DNA from: Collinsella sp.
GTDB lineage: Bacteria > Actinomycetota > Coriobacteriia > Coriobacteriales > Coriobacteriaceae
Length of the DNA: 21,219 nucleotides
Reading direction: 5' to 3'
NCBI GenBank assembly: GCA_031295725.1
Contig: JAUMNV010000139.1
Coordinates: forward strand, 1-21,219
Shown: in pieces, positions 14,844 through 21,219 of the stretch
Layout: each line of letters opens with the position of its first letter
Numbering within the stretch: position 1 is the stretch's first letter
The notes under the pieces: generated by a model
What the model saw: only the letters and a program-made list of their open reading frames with translations
The model's database searches: none
What the model was told of the DNA's origin: nothing
Translations under genes and position numbers: made by a program

Positions 14844-15371
14844 ATGGCTTTTAACACGAAGGTCGATGTAGCCGATACCGAGCTCGAGGCAGACGAGACC
14901 GTCGCCGCCGAGGCGGAGGACGTAACGCTCGAGGATGAGGCGCTCGTCGAGGCCGAGTCCGATGCGGACGAGGACAACGAGGAGATGGACGAGGAAACAG
15001 ACGAGTCCGAGGACTCGCTGACCTATTCCAACGGTGTGATCGAGAAGATCGTTGCCATGGCCACCCGCGAGGTTCCGCACGTTCTGGGTATGAAGGGTAA
15101 CCTTATGCACTTTGTGCAGGAGCAGTTTGGTGCCGAGAATCTGACCAAGGGCGTGACGGTTGAGGTCACCGATGACAATCGCGTGGTCGTCAACATCTCC
15201 GTCATTATCGAGTACGGCGCCTATGCGCCCGCGATCTTCGACGATGTCAAGGCACGTGTCACCGAGCGCCTTGCCGCGATGACCGGCCTTGAGGTGGCGG
15301 GCGTCAACCTGCGCATCGAGGACGTCATCACCCCCGAGGAGTACGAGCACCGCACCAGCCAGCACGAGTAA
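14844..15371 (+). CDS. Asp23/Gls24 family envelope stress response protein
   Basis: This 175-residue protein has a very acidic N-terminal stretch (residues 1-57, Asp/Glu-rich with few basic residues), then an Asp23/Gls24 domain. The domain begins with the typical YSNGVIEKIVAMATREVPHV and ends LRIEDVITPEEY. Proteins of this family are abundant, membrane-tethered through AmaP, and associated with cell-envelope or alkaline stress. A consensus AAGGAGGA four bases before the ATG suggests strong translation. It is the last gene of a three-gene operon. Repeat D and a strong terminator follow the stop directly. Confidence 0.92.
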   Translation: MAFNTKVDVADTELEADETVAAEAEDVTLEDEALVEAESDADEDNEEMDEETDESEDSLTYSNGVIEKIVAMATREVPHVLGMKGNLMHFVQEQFGAENLTKGVTVEVTDDNRVVVNISVIIEYGAYAPAIFDDVKARVTERLAAMTGLEVAGVNLRIEDVITPEEYEHRTSQHE

Positions 15372-15424
15372 CCTTCCAAAAAGGGACAGGTTTGTTTTGG
15401 CAGGCTTTATCTGCGAAAACGTTA
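15370..15424 (+). repeat. Hairpin repeat D, 55-bp copy in plus orientation
   Basis: It matches the reverse complement of repeat B at 50 of 55 positions. The hairpin ccttccaaaa/ttttggcagg (10 positions, one mismatch) encloses GGGACAGG. It overlaps the TAA of the Asp23 gene by two bases and runs directly into that operon's terminator. Confidence 0.85.
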
Positions 15425-15470
15425 AACGGCCGACCGCGCAAGCAAAAGCGTGGCCGGCCGTTATTTGTAT
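15425..15470 (+). terminator. Rho-independent terminator of the AmaP/Asp23 operon
   Basis: aacggccgaccgcg pairs with cgtggccggccgtt (14 positions, one mismatch, one G-U) around a 10-nt loop and is followed by the T-rich TATTTGTAT. Confidence 0.8.
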
Positions 15471-15579
15471 GCCCCCCGATGTGGGCATACCGCTCGTCTA
15501 ACTAGGGGTTGCAATCGTCGCGTTCCGCGTTACCCTAATGGGCGCATTGTTTCCAAATTGTTAACGAGGGGTTGCCGTA

Positions 15580-16602
15580 ATGGCCGACGAGCACGAAACA
15601 GAAAGCAAGGCATGGGCAATTGAGGCCGCTGCGGCAGAGGCGGCGTCGCGTGCTGCCGAGGAGGTGCATCGTCCTCCCGTAGTGCCGATGGAGCGCGTGG
15701 TCGATCGCGATGTTATCGAGCGGGGCGAGCGCGCTGGTCGCAAGCGCAGCCAGGAGCCGGGCTTTCCGCGCTTTTTTGCCGAGCTCAATTTGGGCCTGAT
15801 CCTCACGGCCTTTGCCATCGTCGCGTTTAAAACCCCTAATCACTTTGCTTTTGGCGGCACCTCGGGCGTGTCGGTCATTCTGTCCACGCTGTTCCCGACC
15901 CTGCCCGTCGGCGTTTTTATGTGGATTATCAACGCGGTTCTCGTCGTCTTGGGCTTTATCTTTTTGGAGCGCAAGGCAATCCTGTGGAGCGTCTTCGCCT
16001 CGTTTGCGCTGTCCGCCTATGTTTCGCTTTTTGAGCTCTTTATCCCGACCGATGTCTCTCTGACGGGCGATATGTGGCTTGACCTGTGCTTTGCCGTGAT
16101 CCTTCCGGCGCTCGGCAGCGCCATTGTCTTTGACATCGGCGCCTCGACGGGCGGCACGGACATTCTTGCCATGATCCTCAAGCGCCGCACGACGCTCGAG
16201 ATTGGCCGCGCGCTGCTGTTGGTTGATATCGGCATCGTGGCCATCGCGGCCTTTTTGTATGGCCCGCGTGTCGGTCTGTATTGCGTGCTCGGCCTGTTTG
16301 CCAAGACGCTTGTGGTCGACAAAGCCATTGAGAGCATTCACCTGCGCAAAGTCTGCACGGTCATTTGCTCCGAGCCCCTTAAGGTCGAGGAGTTTATCGT
16401 CAAGCATCTCAACCGTACGGCGACCATCAGCCGCGGCTACGGTGCCTTCTCGGGCAAGTGCGTGACGGTGATCATGAGCGTGCTGAGCCGTCGCGAGGCC
16501 GTGCAGCTGCGCCGTTATGCGCGCGAGGTCGATCCGGGTGCCTTTATCACGATTGTCGACAGCTCCGAGATCGTCGGCAAGGGCTTCCGCGGAACGAACT
16601 AG
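15580..16602 (+). CDS. YitT family membrane protein with DUF2179 domain
   Basis: This 340-residue protein belongs to the YitT family of unassigned Gram-positive membrane proteins. After a charged Ala/Glu-rich N-terminus (1-65, longer than usual), five to six membrane segments lie between residues 68 and 250. Family motifs GGTSGVSVILS and GASTGGTDILAMILK are both present. The C-terminal soluble DUF2179 domain (about 260-340) includes SRGYGAFSGK and PGAFITIVDSSEIVGKGF. The function is unknown. The start is supported by GAGGGG eight bases upstream. A weak promoter-like pair TTGCAA (15509-15514)/TACCCT (15531-15536) lies upstream with a 16-bp spacer. It appears monocistronic. Confidence 0.9.
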   Translation: MADEHETESKAWAIEAAAAEAASRAAEEVHRPPVVPMERVVDRDVIERGERAGRKRSQEPGFPRFFAELNLGLILTAFAIVAFKTPNHFAFGGTSGVSVILSTLFPTLPVGVFMWIINAVLVVLGFIFLERKAILWSVFASFALSAYVSLFELFIPTDVSLTGDMWLDLCFAVILPALGSAIVFDIGASTGGTDILAMILKRRTTLEIGRALLLVDIGIVAIAAFLYGPRVGLYCVLGLFAKTLVVDKAIESIHLRKVCTVICSEPLKVEEFIVKHLNRTATISRGYGAFSGKCVTVIMSVLSRREAVQLRRYAREVDPGAFITIVDSSEIVGKGFRGTN

Positions 16603-16660
16603 CACAGACGTATTCAACGAACCGCCTGCTGGCGCCGTGTATCTTGCAAATCGGTCATCT

Positions 16661-16691
16661 TTGAGTATTTGACCCCACATTGGGCAATAAT
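16661..16691 (+). promoter_or_regulatory. Putative promoter of the zinc-ribbon membrane protein gene
   Basis: TTGAGT (16661-16666) and AATAAT (16686-16691) are separated by 19 bp, longer than ideal. The leader to the ATG at 16752 would be about 55 nt. Confidence 0.3.
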
Positions 16692-16751
16692 GATGCTAAA
16701 GACATCGTTTGCGATCCAAGTGATTTGTTCAAGATACGAAGGGATGATTCT

Positions 16752-18059
16752 ATGTTCTGCTCGCAGTGTGGCGCCCCTATGGGCGATAACGACAAGTTCT
16801 GCGGCGTGTGTGGTGCTCCTAATGCTGGTGCTGCAGCCTCCGCCCCTCAGGGTCAACCTCAGCCTCAGCAGTTTGTTCCGCAACCGCCCGTGGCGAATGC
16901 GCCAAAGGGCTGTGTGGCTCAGGCGTTCCAAGATATGACCAAGACTCCGGGTGTGCTTCAGCGTGTATGCCAAATCGCGTTTTTGCCGGCGCTGATTTGC
17001 GTTGTGTCGGTGCTCGTGTTGTTTATTCCCGTTATTGGCGGCATTGCGGCTGCCATCGGCTTTTTGGCAGCTTGCATTGCGAGCGTGTGCGGTTCCGGCT
17101 TTGGCATCGAGTGGGGTCGCGATCTGTCGCTTAAGATCGATGACGGCATGGATCGTCCGCTGATGCGTTCCACGTCGTTTGGTCTCGGAGTCTTTTCGAG
17201 CGTTATTTCGGTCGTGCTCGAGGTTATCGCTGCCATTCCCGTTATCGGTGTAGCGCTTTCGCTGGTGGAGGGCGTGGTAATTGGCGCTGCGGGCTCGTAT
17301 TCTTATTACGGCTCTTATGCGCTCGAGGCTGCGCTGTTTGGCTCGCTTGGCCTGCTTGTTCTGGCGCTAATTGCCTCGGCGATTCTGGGTGTCTTCTTTA
17401 AGATGTTCGCCGACATCGCCGTGATGCACTTTGCGGTGACCGGGCGTGTCGAGAGCGCGTTTTCGCTCGATAAGGTCTGGGCGGCGTTTAAGCACAACAA
17501 GACCAAGCTGTTCTGTGCTTCGTTCCTTCCCGAGTTTTTGACGGGCCTGGTCGCCAACGTTGTCACATGGATCTTGACGGTCGTCTTTGGCGCCATTGCC
17601 TCTGTCGGTATGTATAGCTACTACTATCGTCCTACGGGTATTGAGGCAATTGTTACCGGCGGTGGCGTCACGCTCGCGCTGTTCTTGGTGCTGGTCGCTT
17701 TCGTCACCGTATTTCTTACGGTCTTTGGCAAGATGCTCAAGCACCGTGCCGTTGGCTATTGGGCCGCACGCTATGCAAGCGAGTGGGCCGATGAGGATAA
17801 GGACGACGTCCTGACTTTTGTATTGCCCTTCGAGAAGAAGTCCGCTCCCTCGGGTTACAGCTCTCCGGATGTCGCGCCTGAGCCCGAACCCAAGCCTGAG
17901 CCGGCACCTGCACCCGCTCCCGCGACCGAGCCTGAGCCGGCGTCCGAGTCTGAGACGGCATCTGAGCCCGAGCCTGCGCCTGAGCCTGAGCCTGAGCCGG
18001 CACCTGCACCTGAGTCGGCGTCCGAGCCAAGCTCCGACGAGGACCCTCAGGACGAGTAG
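16752..18059 (+). CDS. Zinc-ribbon, DUF4013-like multi-TM protein with Pro-Glu-rich tail
   Basis: This 435-residue protein begins with a double-CxxC zinc ribbon (Cys3, Cys6, Cys17, Cys20; MFCSQCGAP and KFCGVCGAP). A Gln/Pro linker follows (30-50), then a membrane domain with six or so helices (about 75-360) resembling DUF4013. The last 60 residues are Pro/Glu/Ala repeats ending in an acidic tail. The ATG at 16752 is chosen because the ribbon starts right there and GAAGGGA lies seven bases upstream; an upstream in-frame TTG at 16680 adds a non-family extension. The function is unknown. A cytosolic zinc ribbon joined to a membrane domain suggests a membrane sensor or scaffold, but that is inference. 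Confidence 0.75.
   Translation: MFCSQCGAPMGDNDKFCGVCGAPNAGAAASAPQGQPQPQQFVPQPPVANAPKGCVAQAFQDMTKTPGVLQRVCQIAFLPALICVVSVLVLFIPVIGGIAAAIGFLAACIASVCGSGFGIEWGRDLSLKIDDGMDRPLMRSTSFGLGVFSSVISVVLEVIAAIPVIGVALSLVEGVVIGAAGSYSYYGSYALEAALFGSLGLLVLALIASAILGVFFKMFADIAVMHFAVTGRVESAFSLDKVWAAFKHNKTKLFCASFLPEFLTGLVANVVTWILTVVFGAIASVGMYSYYYRPTGIEAIVTGGGVTLALFLVLVAFVTVFLTVFGKMLKHRAVGYWAARYASEWADEDKDDVLTFVLPFEKKSAPSGYSSPDVAPEPEPKPEPAPAPAPATEPEPASESETASEPEPAPEPEPEPAPAPESASEPSSDEDPQDE
17874..18028 (+). repeat. Low-complexity repeats encoding the Pro-Glu-Ala tail
   Basis: Short units of the form GAGCCTGAGCCGGCA recur through the tail. A 22-bp stretch at 17893-17914 is repeated exactly at 17989-18010. Such units are prone to length change by slippage or recombination. 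Confidence 0.8.
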
Positions 18060-18071
18060 CCATGCCGCCTG

Positions 18072-18095
18072 CCATTTGGGACGGGGTAGAAATGG
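18072..18095. repeat. Hairpin with GGGACGGGG loop (variant of the GGGACAGG family)
   Basis: CCATTT (18072-18077) pairs with AAATGG (18090-18095) around the loop GGGACGGGGTAG. A 13-base match, ATTTGGGACGGGG, occurs on the minus strand near 9080-9092, without a good stem there. Confidence 0.5.
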
Positions 18096-18117
18096 TAGAA
18101 ATAGCGCTTGATAAATG

Positions 18118-18155
18118 AGCGGGGGCGGACGTGTCGAAACGTCCGCCCCCGCTTT
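18118..18155. terminator. Bidirectional terminator between convergent genes
   Basis: A perfect 15-bp stem (agcgggggcggacgt / acgtccgcccccgct) with a 6-nt loop is followed by TTT. It lies 58 bp after the zinc-ribbon gene and 43 bp after the minus-strand amidohydrolase gene, and can serve both. Confidence 0.8.
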
Positions 18156-18198
18156 GACATCGCGATGTGGCTATGACTGCGAGATGCCAGCGAATCGA

Positions 18199-19662
18199 TT
18201 ACTCGTCGTGCTTCTCCTCACGGCGTGCGGCAGCGCGTGCGTCGTGGATGCCCTTGATCGCGGCATGGCGAGCCGTTCGGGCATCATGGATGGCGTCGCG
18301 AGCCTCGGCGGTCGTCGCCTTGGCAGAGCGCAACTTGGCGGCCAGATCGGGGTTGGTTTCGGCGACCGCGGTAATCGCGGGGCCGTCGAGCTCCTCTTGC
18401 GTGGGCTCGGCCAAAAAGTCGATAGCATACTGGGCGGCCACCATGGAGCCCTTTGCCAGCACGGTCTCGTCGATCTTGTAGAAGCAGGAATGTTGGGCGT
18501 ACGTGGCGCCAATCTTGGGGTTGCGCGTACCTACAAAGGCGAGCACGCCCGGTACGCGACGCAGGTACTCCGAAAAATCCTCGCCCGAAAGCGTGCCGCG
18601 ATAATGGCCTTGTCCGGTGGGGCCTAGGCACTTGATTACAGCCTGACGGCAGCGCTCGCTTGAGGCGGCGTCGTTTTCGACCTTGTAGTTGGCGATGGTG
18701 TAGTCGGTGAGCTCTGCCTCGGCGCCCAGAGCTGCCGCGGTATGCTCCACGATGCGGCGCATGAGCTCCGGCATTTCCTCGTGGGTCGAATCGCCGTAGG
18801 TGCGCACTGTGCCGGCGAGGTAGGCCGTGCCGGCGATAACGTTGCGCGCGGTGCCGCCGTGCAGCTCGCCGACGGTGATGACGGCCGGCTCGTAGGGGCT
18901 GATTTCGCGCGAGACGATGGTCTGCAGGGCGTTGACGATCTCTGCGGCCACCATAACGGCGTCGTGACCGCGCTGGGGCATGGCGCCGTGGCACGAGGTG
19001 CCGCGTACGTCGATACGGAACCAGTCGGTATTGGCCATGCGCGGTCCGGGCTCGCAGCTCACGGTGCCGGCGTCGACCTCACTCCAGATGTGCGCGGCGT
19101 AGGCGCCATCGACGCCGTCGAGCACACCCGTGCCGATCATGAGCTTAGCGCCCTGGCCGTTTTCCTCGCTGGGCTGGAATACGATGCGGACTTCGCCGTG
19201 GATGTCGTCGGTCATATGGCGCAGGATTTGCAGCGTTCCGAGCATCATGGCGATATGGCAGTCGTGGCCGCAGGCGTGCATGCAGCCCTCGTTGACGCTG
19301 GCGAACTCCTCGCCGGTCTGCTCGGTGACGGGCAGGGCGTCGATGTCGGCGCGCAGCAGGATGCGGCGGCGTGGCGTGCCGTCCTCGTGATAAGCGTCGG
19401 GTGCGGTGCCGCGAAGGGTCGCCACCAGACCCGTCTTAAGGGGGCGCTCGTAGGGGATATTCATGGCGTCGAGCTGGTTGGCGATGTCGGAGGTCGTGCG
19501 CTCCTCGGCAAGGCTCAGCTCCGGGTGCTTATGGAAGTGGCGGCGCTGCTTGATGATATAGGGCTCAAACTCGGTAGCGATATCTTTGATGGCCGCGGTG
19601 ACGTCGTCAGCCGCGCGAGCCTCGGTCGCCGCCATAATCTGCTGTGCCTTGGTCTTCGTCAT
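18199..19662 (-). CDS. M20 family amidohydrolase (aminoacylase/hippurate hydrolase-like) with C-terminal tail
   Basis: This 487-residue metallohydrolase is of the M20D (HipO/AmaA/IAA-amino acid hydrolase) type, which cleaves N-acyl or N-aroyl amino acids. Expected metal ligands are visible: Cys131 and His133 in HACGHDCH, Glu166/Glu167 in QPSEENGQG, His191 and His391 in QHSCF. The N-terminal RHFHKHPELSLAEERT is also typical. The catalytic body ends near residue 418; the remaining 69 residues form a helical Ala/Arg/Glu-rich tail with a repeated IHDAR (40 and 54 positions into the tail), absent from usual 390-400-residue members. The ATG at 19662 has AAGGAGC at the right distance; the ORF continues upstream to 20397, but only as antisense to the next gene. 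It has no signal peptide, so it is probably cytosolic. The true substrate is unknown. Confidence 0.9.
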   Translation of the reverse strand: MTKTKAQQIMAATEARAADDVTAAIKDIATEFEPYIIKQRRHFHKHPELSLAEERTTSDIANQLDAMNIPYERPLKTGLVATLRGTAPDAYHEDGTPRRRILLRADIDALPVTEQTGEEFASVNEGCMHACGHDCHIAMMLGTLQILRHMTDDIHGEVRIVFQPSEENGQGAKLMIGTGVLDGVDGAYAAHIWSEVDAGTVSCEPGPRMANTDWFRIDVRGTSCHGAMPQRGHDAVMVAAEIVNALQTIVSREISPYEPAVITVGELHGGTARNVIAGTAYLAGTVRTYGDSTHEEMPELMRRIVEHTAAALGAEAELTDYTIANYKVENDAASSERCRQAVIKCLGPTGQGHYRGTLSGEDFSEYLRRVPGVLAFVGTRNPKIGATYAQHSCFYKIDETVLAKGSMVAAQYAIDFLAEPTQEELDGPAITAVAETNPDLAAKLRSAKATTAEARDAIHDARTARHAAIKGIHDARAAARREEKHDE

Positions 19663-19713
19663 GGTCGATTTGCTCCTTGCTGGGTTGATCGCAAAATCGT
19701 ACAGGCTCTCTCC

Positions 19714-19743
19714 AGTATGCCACCTGCCGCTAGGGCTGGTAAA
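19714..19743 (-). promoter_or_regulatory. Putative promoter of the M20 amidohydrolase gene
   Basis: On the minus strand TTTACC (19738-19743) and CATACT (19714-19719) are separated by 18 bp, four of six consensus bases each. The leader would be about 45 nt. Confidence 0.35.
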
Positions 19744-19830
19744 GTTGCCGTTTGCCGCTTGGGGTTTTGTTACAAGGGCGGGGGAGTACACTCGGGGGTG
19801 TTGAATTTCCTGCCAGAGATGGGGATGCCC

Positions 19831-21219
19831 ATGCAACATATCGATCGGATTATCCGCTCCAAGAACGTCTTTACCGCGCAAGACGGCATCGATACCGCCC
19901 GCGAGCTGGCGATTGCCATCGCAGGCGACCGTATCGTCGCAGTCGGTGCGCCCGATGACGTGATCGCCGCCGCTCCTGCCGCTACGTCGGTTATCGACTA
20001 CGGCGAGCAGTTTGTCTGCCCCGGTTTCCATGACGCTCATCTGCACTTCTTCCATACCTCGGTCGGTTCCTCGCCGTACATGCTCATGGATATGGGCACG
20101 TCCGAGGCGGCGTTGGTGCAACATGCGCTCGAGTTTTCCCAGGACCTGCCTAGTGACGCTTGGGTTGTGACGCAGGGCTGGCGCGACTACCGTTGGGACC
20201 CGCCCGAGCATCCTACCAAGGCGTCGCTCGATGTGGCATTCCCCGATCGTCCCTGTGTTATGTATTCGGGCGACGGGCACACGCTGTGGCTCAACAGCCG
20301 CGCACTCGAGGCGCTCGGCGTCACGCGCGACAGCGAGCCACCAGCAGGCGGCAGCTACGACAAGGACGCAAACGGCGAGCTCACGGGCATTGCTCACGAG
20401 GCGGCTGCCATGCAGCTGCTACCGCGCTGCCTTGAGTGGCTGGGGGAGGATCGCATCGCAAGCGCTTACGCCGATCAAATGAGGCGTATGGCCGAGCAGG
20501 GCATCACCTCGATCTGCGATATGTCGCTCATGCCCATGCCGGGCTGCGATTTTATCCGCGACGACGTCTACGACAAACTGCAGGCAGCCGGCAAGCTGGG
20601 CATCCGAGCCCATCTGTTCCCCACGCTGCTGGATGACCAGTCGCGCTTGGAAGAACTCCAGACCCGCTACGCAAACAACGCGCTGCTCTCGGCGCCAGGC
20701 TTTAAGCAGTTCTTCGACGGCGTGTCGAGCGAGCATACCGCATACCTCACTGAGCCCTATACCAACCCGCGCTTTCCGGGCGATCAGGGTCGTCTGACGG
20801 TTCCTGCCGAGCGTATGCGCAAGCTGGTCCTCGCTGCCGCGGAGCGCGGTCACACCGTGCGCATCCACGTTATCGGCGACGGCGCCATTCATGCCGCACT
20901 CGATATCTTCGAGGAGGCGGCAGAGCTCTACGGCTTGCCCCAGCACGGCCATAATACGCTTGAGCATTTGGAGAATCTGCTGCCTGAGGACATCGATCGT
21001 CTGCGCAAACTCAACGTCATTGCCTCGAGCCAGCCCTGTCATATCACGCTCGACCCGGGTGGTCCGGAGCGCGACCTGGGCTTGGAGCGCAGCCGCATCA
21101 TGTGGCCGTTTGCGACCTATAAGCAGCGCGGCATCCGCCAAGCCTTCGGCACCGATAGCCCCATCACAGCCGTTACCAGCATGAACGTGCTCTACACGGC
21201 TATCACGCGCCAAGACCCC
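19831..21219 (+). CDS. Amidohydro_3 family hydrolase (YtcJ-like), 3' end outside the window
   Basis: The frame is open from 19831 to the last base, 463 residues without a stop, so the C-terminus is missing. It is a metal-dependent amidohydrolase: the N-terminal beta-sandwich segment (AIAGDRIVAVG) is followed by PGFHDAHLHFF with the HxH metal pair (His70, His72). Further motifs are Lys292 in the GFKQFFDG context where a metal-bridging Lys is expected, His346 in RIHVIGDGAI, His379 in NTLEHLEN and Asp442 in FGTDSPI. YtcJ-like enzymes hydrolyse amide or carbamate bonds, but substrates are mostly unknown. In-frame ATGs at 19819 and 19825 and a GTG at 19798 are alternatives; 19831 is chosen because GGGGATG lies just upstream. 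It is divergent from the M20 amidohydrolase, hinting at a linked role in amide breakdown. Confidence 0.88.
   Translation, partial: MQHIDRIIRSKNVFTAQDGIDTARELAIAIAGDRIVAVGAPDDVIAAAPAATSVIDYGEQFVCPGFHDAHLHFFHTSVGSSPYMLMDMGTSEAALVQHALEFSQDLPSDAWVVTQGWRDYRWDPPEHPTKASLDVAFPDRPCVMYSGDGHTLWLNSRALEALGVTRDSEPPAGGSYDKDANGELTGIAHEAAAMQLLPRCLEWLGEDRIASAYADQMRRMAEQGITSICDMSLMPMPGCDFIRDDVYDKLQAAGKLGIRAHLFPTLLDDQSRLEELQTRYANNALLSAPGFKQFFDGVSSEHTAYLTEPYTNPRFPGDQGRLTVPAERMRKLVLAAAERGHTVRIHVIGDGAIHAALDIFEEAAELYGLPQHGHNTLEHLENLLPEDIDRLRKLNVIASSQPCHITLDPGGPERDLGLERSRIMWPFATYKQRGIRQAFGTDSPITAVTSMNVLYTAITRQDP

Noticed and set aside
19663..20397. Upstream extension of the M20 amidohydrolase frame by 245 residues
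   Set aside because: The extension is antisense to the Amidohydro_3 gene and shows no family motifs; a good ribosome site marks the ATG at 19662.
1..21219. tRNA, rRNA, CRISPR array, transposase, phage genes, toxin-antitoxin pairs
   Set aside because: Looked for on both strands by eye; no T-arm-like GGTTCGAATCC, no regularly spaced repeats and no transposase or integrase motifs were seen.

Overview
The window is a dense, GC-rich bacterial chromosome segment. The gene content suggests Coriobacteriia (Actinomycetota), most likely Collinsella or a close relative: a large 2-hydroxyacyl-CoA dehydratase activase, an AmaP/DUF2273/Asp23 envelope-stress operon, a zinc-ribbon membrane protein, frequent GTG starts with strong Shine-Dalgarno sites, and short dispersed hairpin repeats between genes. 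The taxonomic call is recall plus inference, not a search result. I saw no rRNA, tRNA, CRISPR array, prophage or transposase.

Layout. (1) 2-5466: the 3' part of the dehydratase activase with a strong terminator, a repeat-rich 416-bp gap, a 3-hydroxyacyl-CoA dehydrogenase, a possible small ORF, and a convergent DUF389 membrane protein. (2) 5617-7384: an OPT-family transporter on the minus strand with its terminator. A divergent promoter region with a central inverted repeat separates it from coaX. (3) 7577-10418: housekeeping genes, namely type III pantothenate kinase, dCMP deaminase, an NFU-type Fe-S scaffold and prolipoprotein diacylglyceryl transferase (lgt). (4) 10426-12776: a 727-residue polytopic membrane protein flanked by hairpin repeats. 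(5) 12911-15470: yebC, then the three-gene AmaP-like/DUF2273/Asp23 operon. (6) 15580-18059: a YitT-family membrane protein and a zinc-ribbon, multi-TM protein with a Pro-Glu tail. (7) 18118-21219: a bidirectional terminator, an M20 amidohydrolase on the minus strand, and a divergent Amidohydro_3 (YtcJ-like) hydrolase cut by the window end.

The most unusual signal is intergenic. At least four hairpins share a GGGACAGG loop but have different, internally complementary stems (10426-10462, 10504-10542, 12750-12776, 15373-15402). Two of them belong to a 55-bp element present in opposite orientations with about 91% identity. Two further hairpins (4009-4041, 18072-18095) carry a GGGACGG variant. A second, unrelated repeat built on GAAGTATGCGGCAAA forms an inverted pair at 2752-2872. 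Other points of note are an EF-hand-like loop inside the DUF389 protein, a coiled-coil-like tail on the M20 enzyme, and symmetric divergent promoters between the OPT transporter and coaX.
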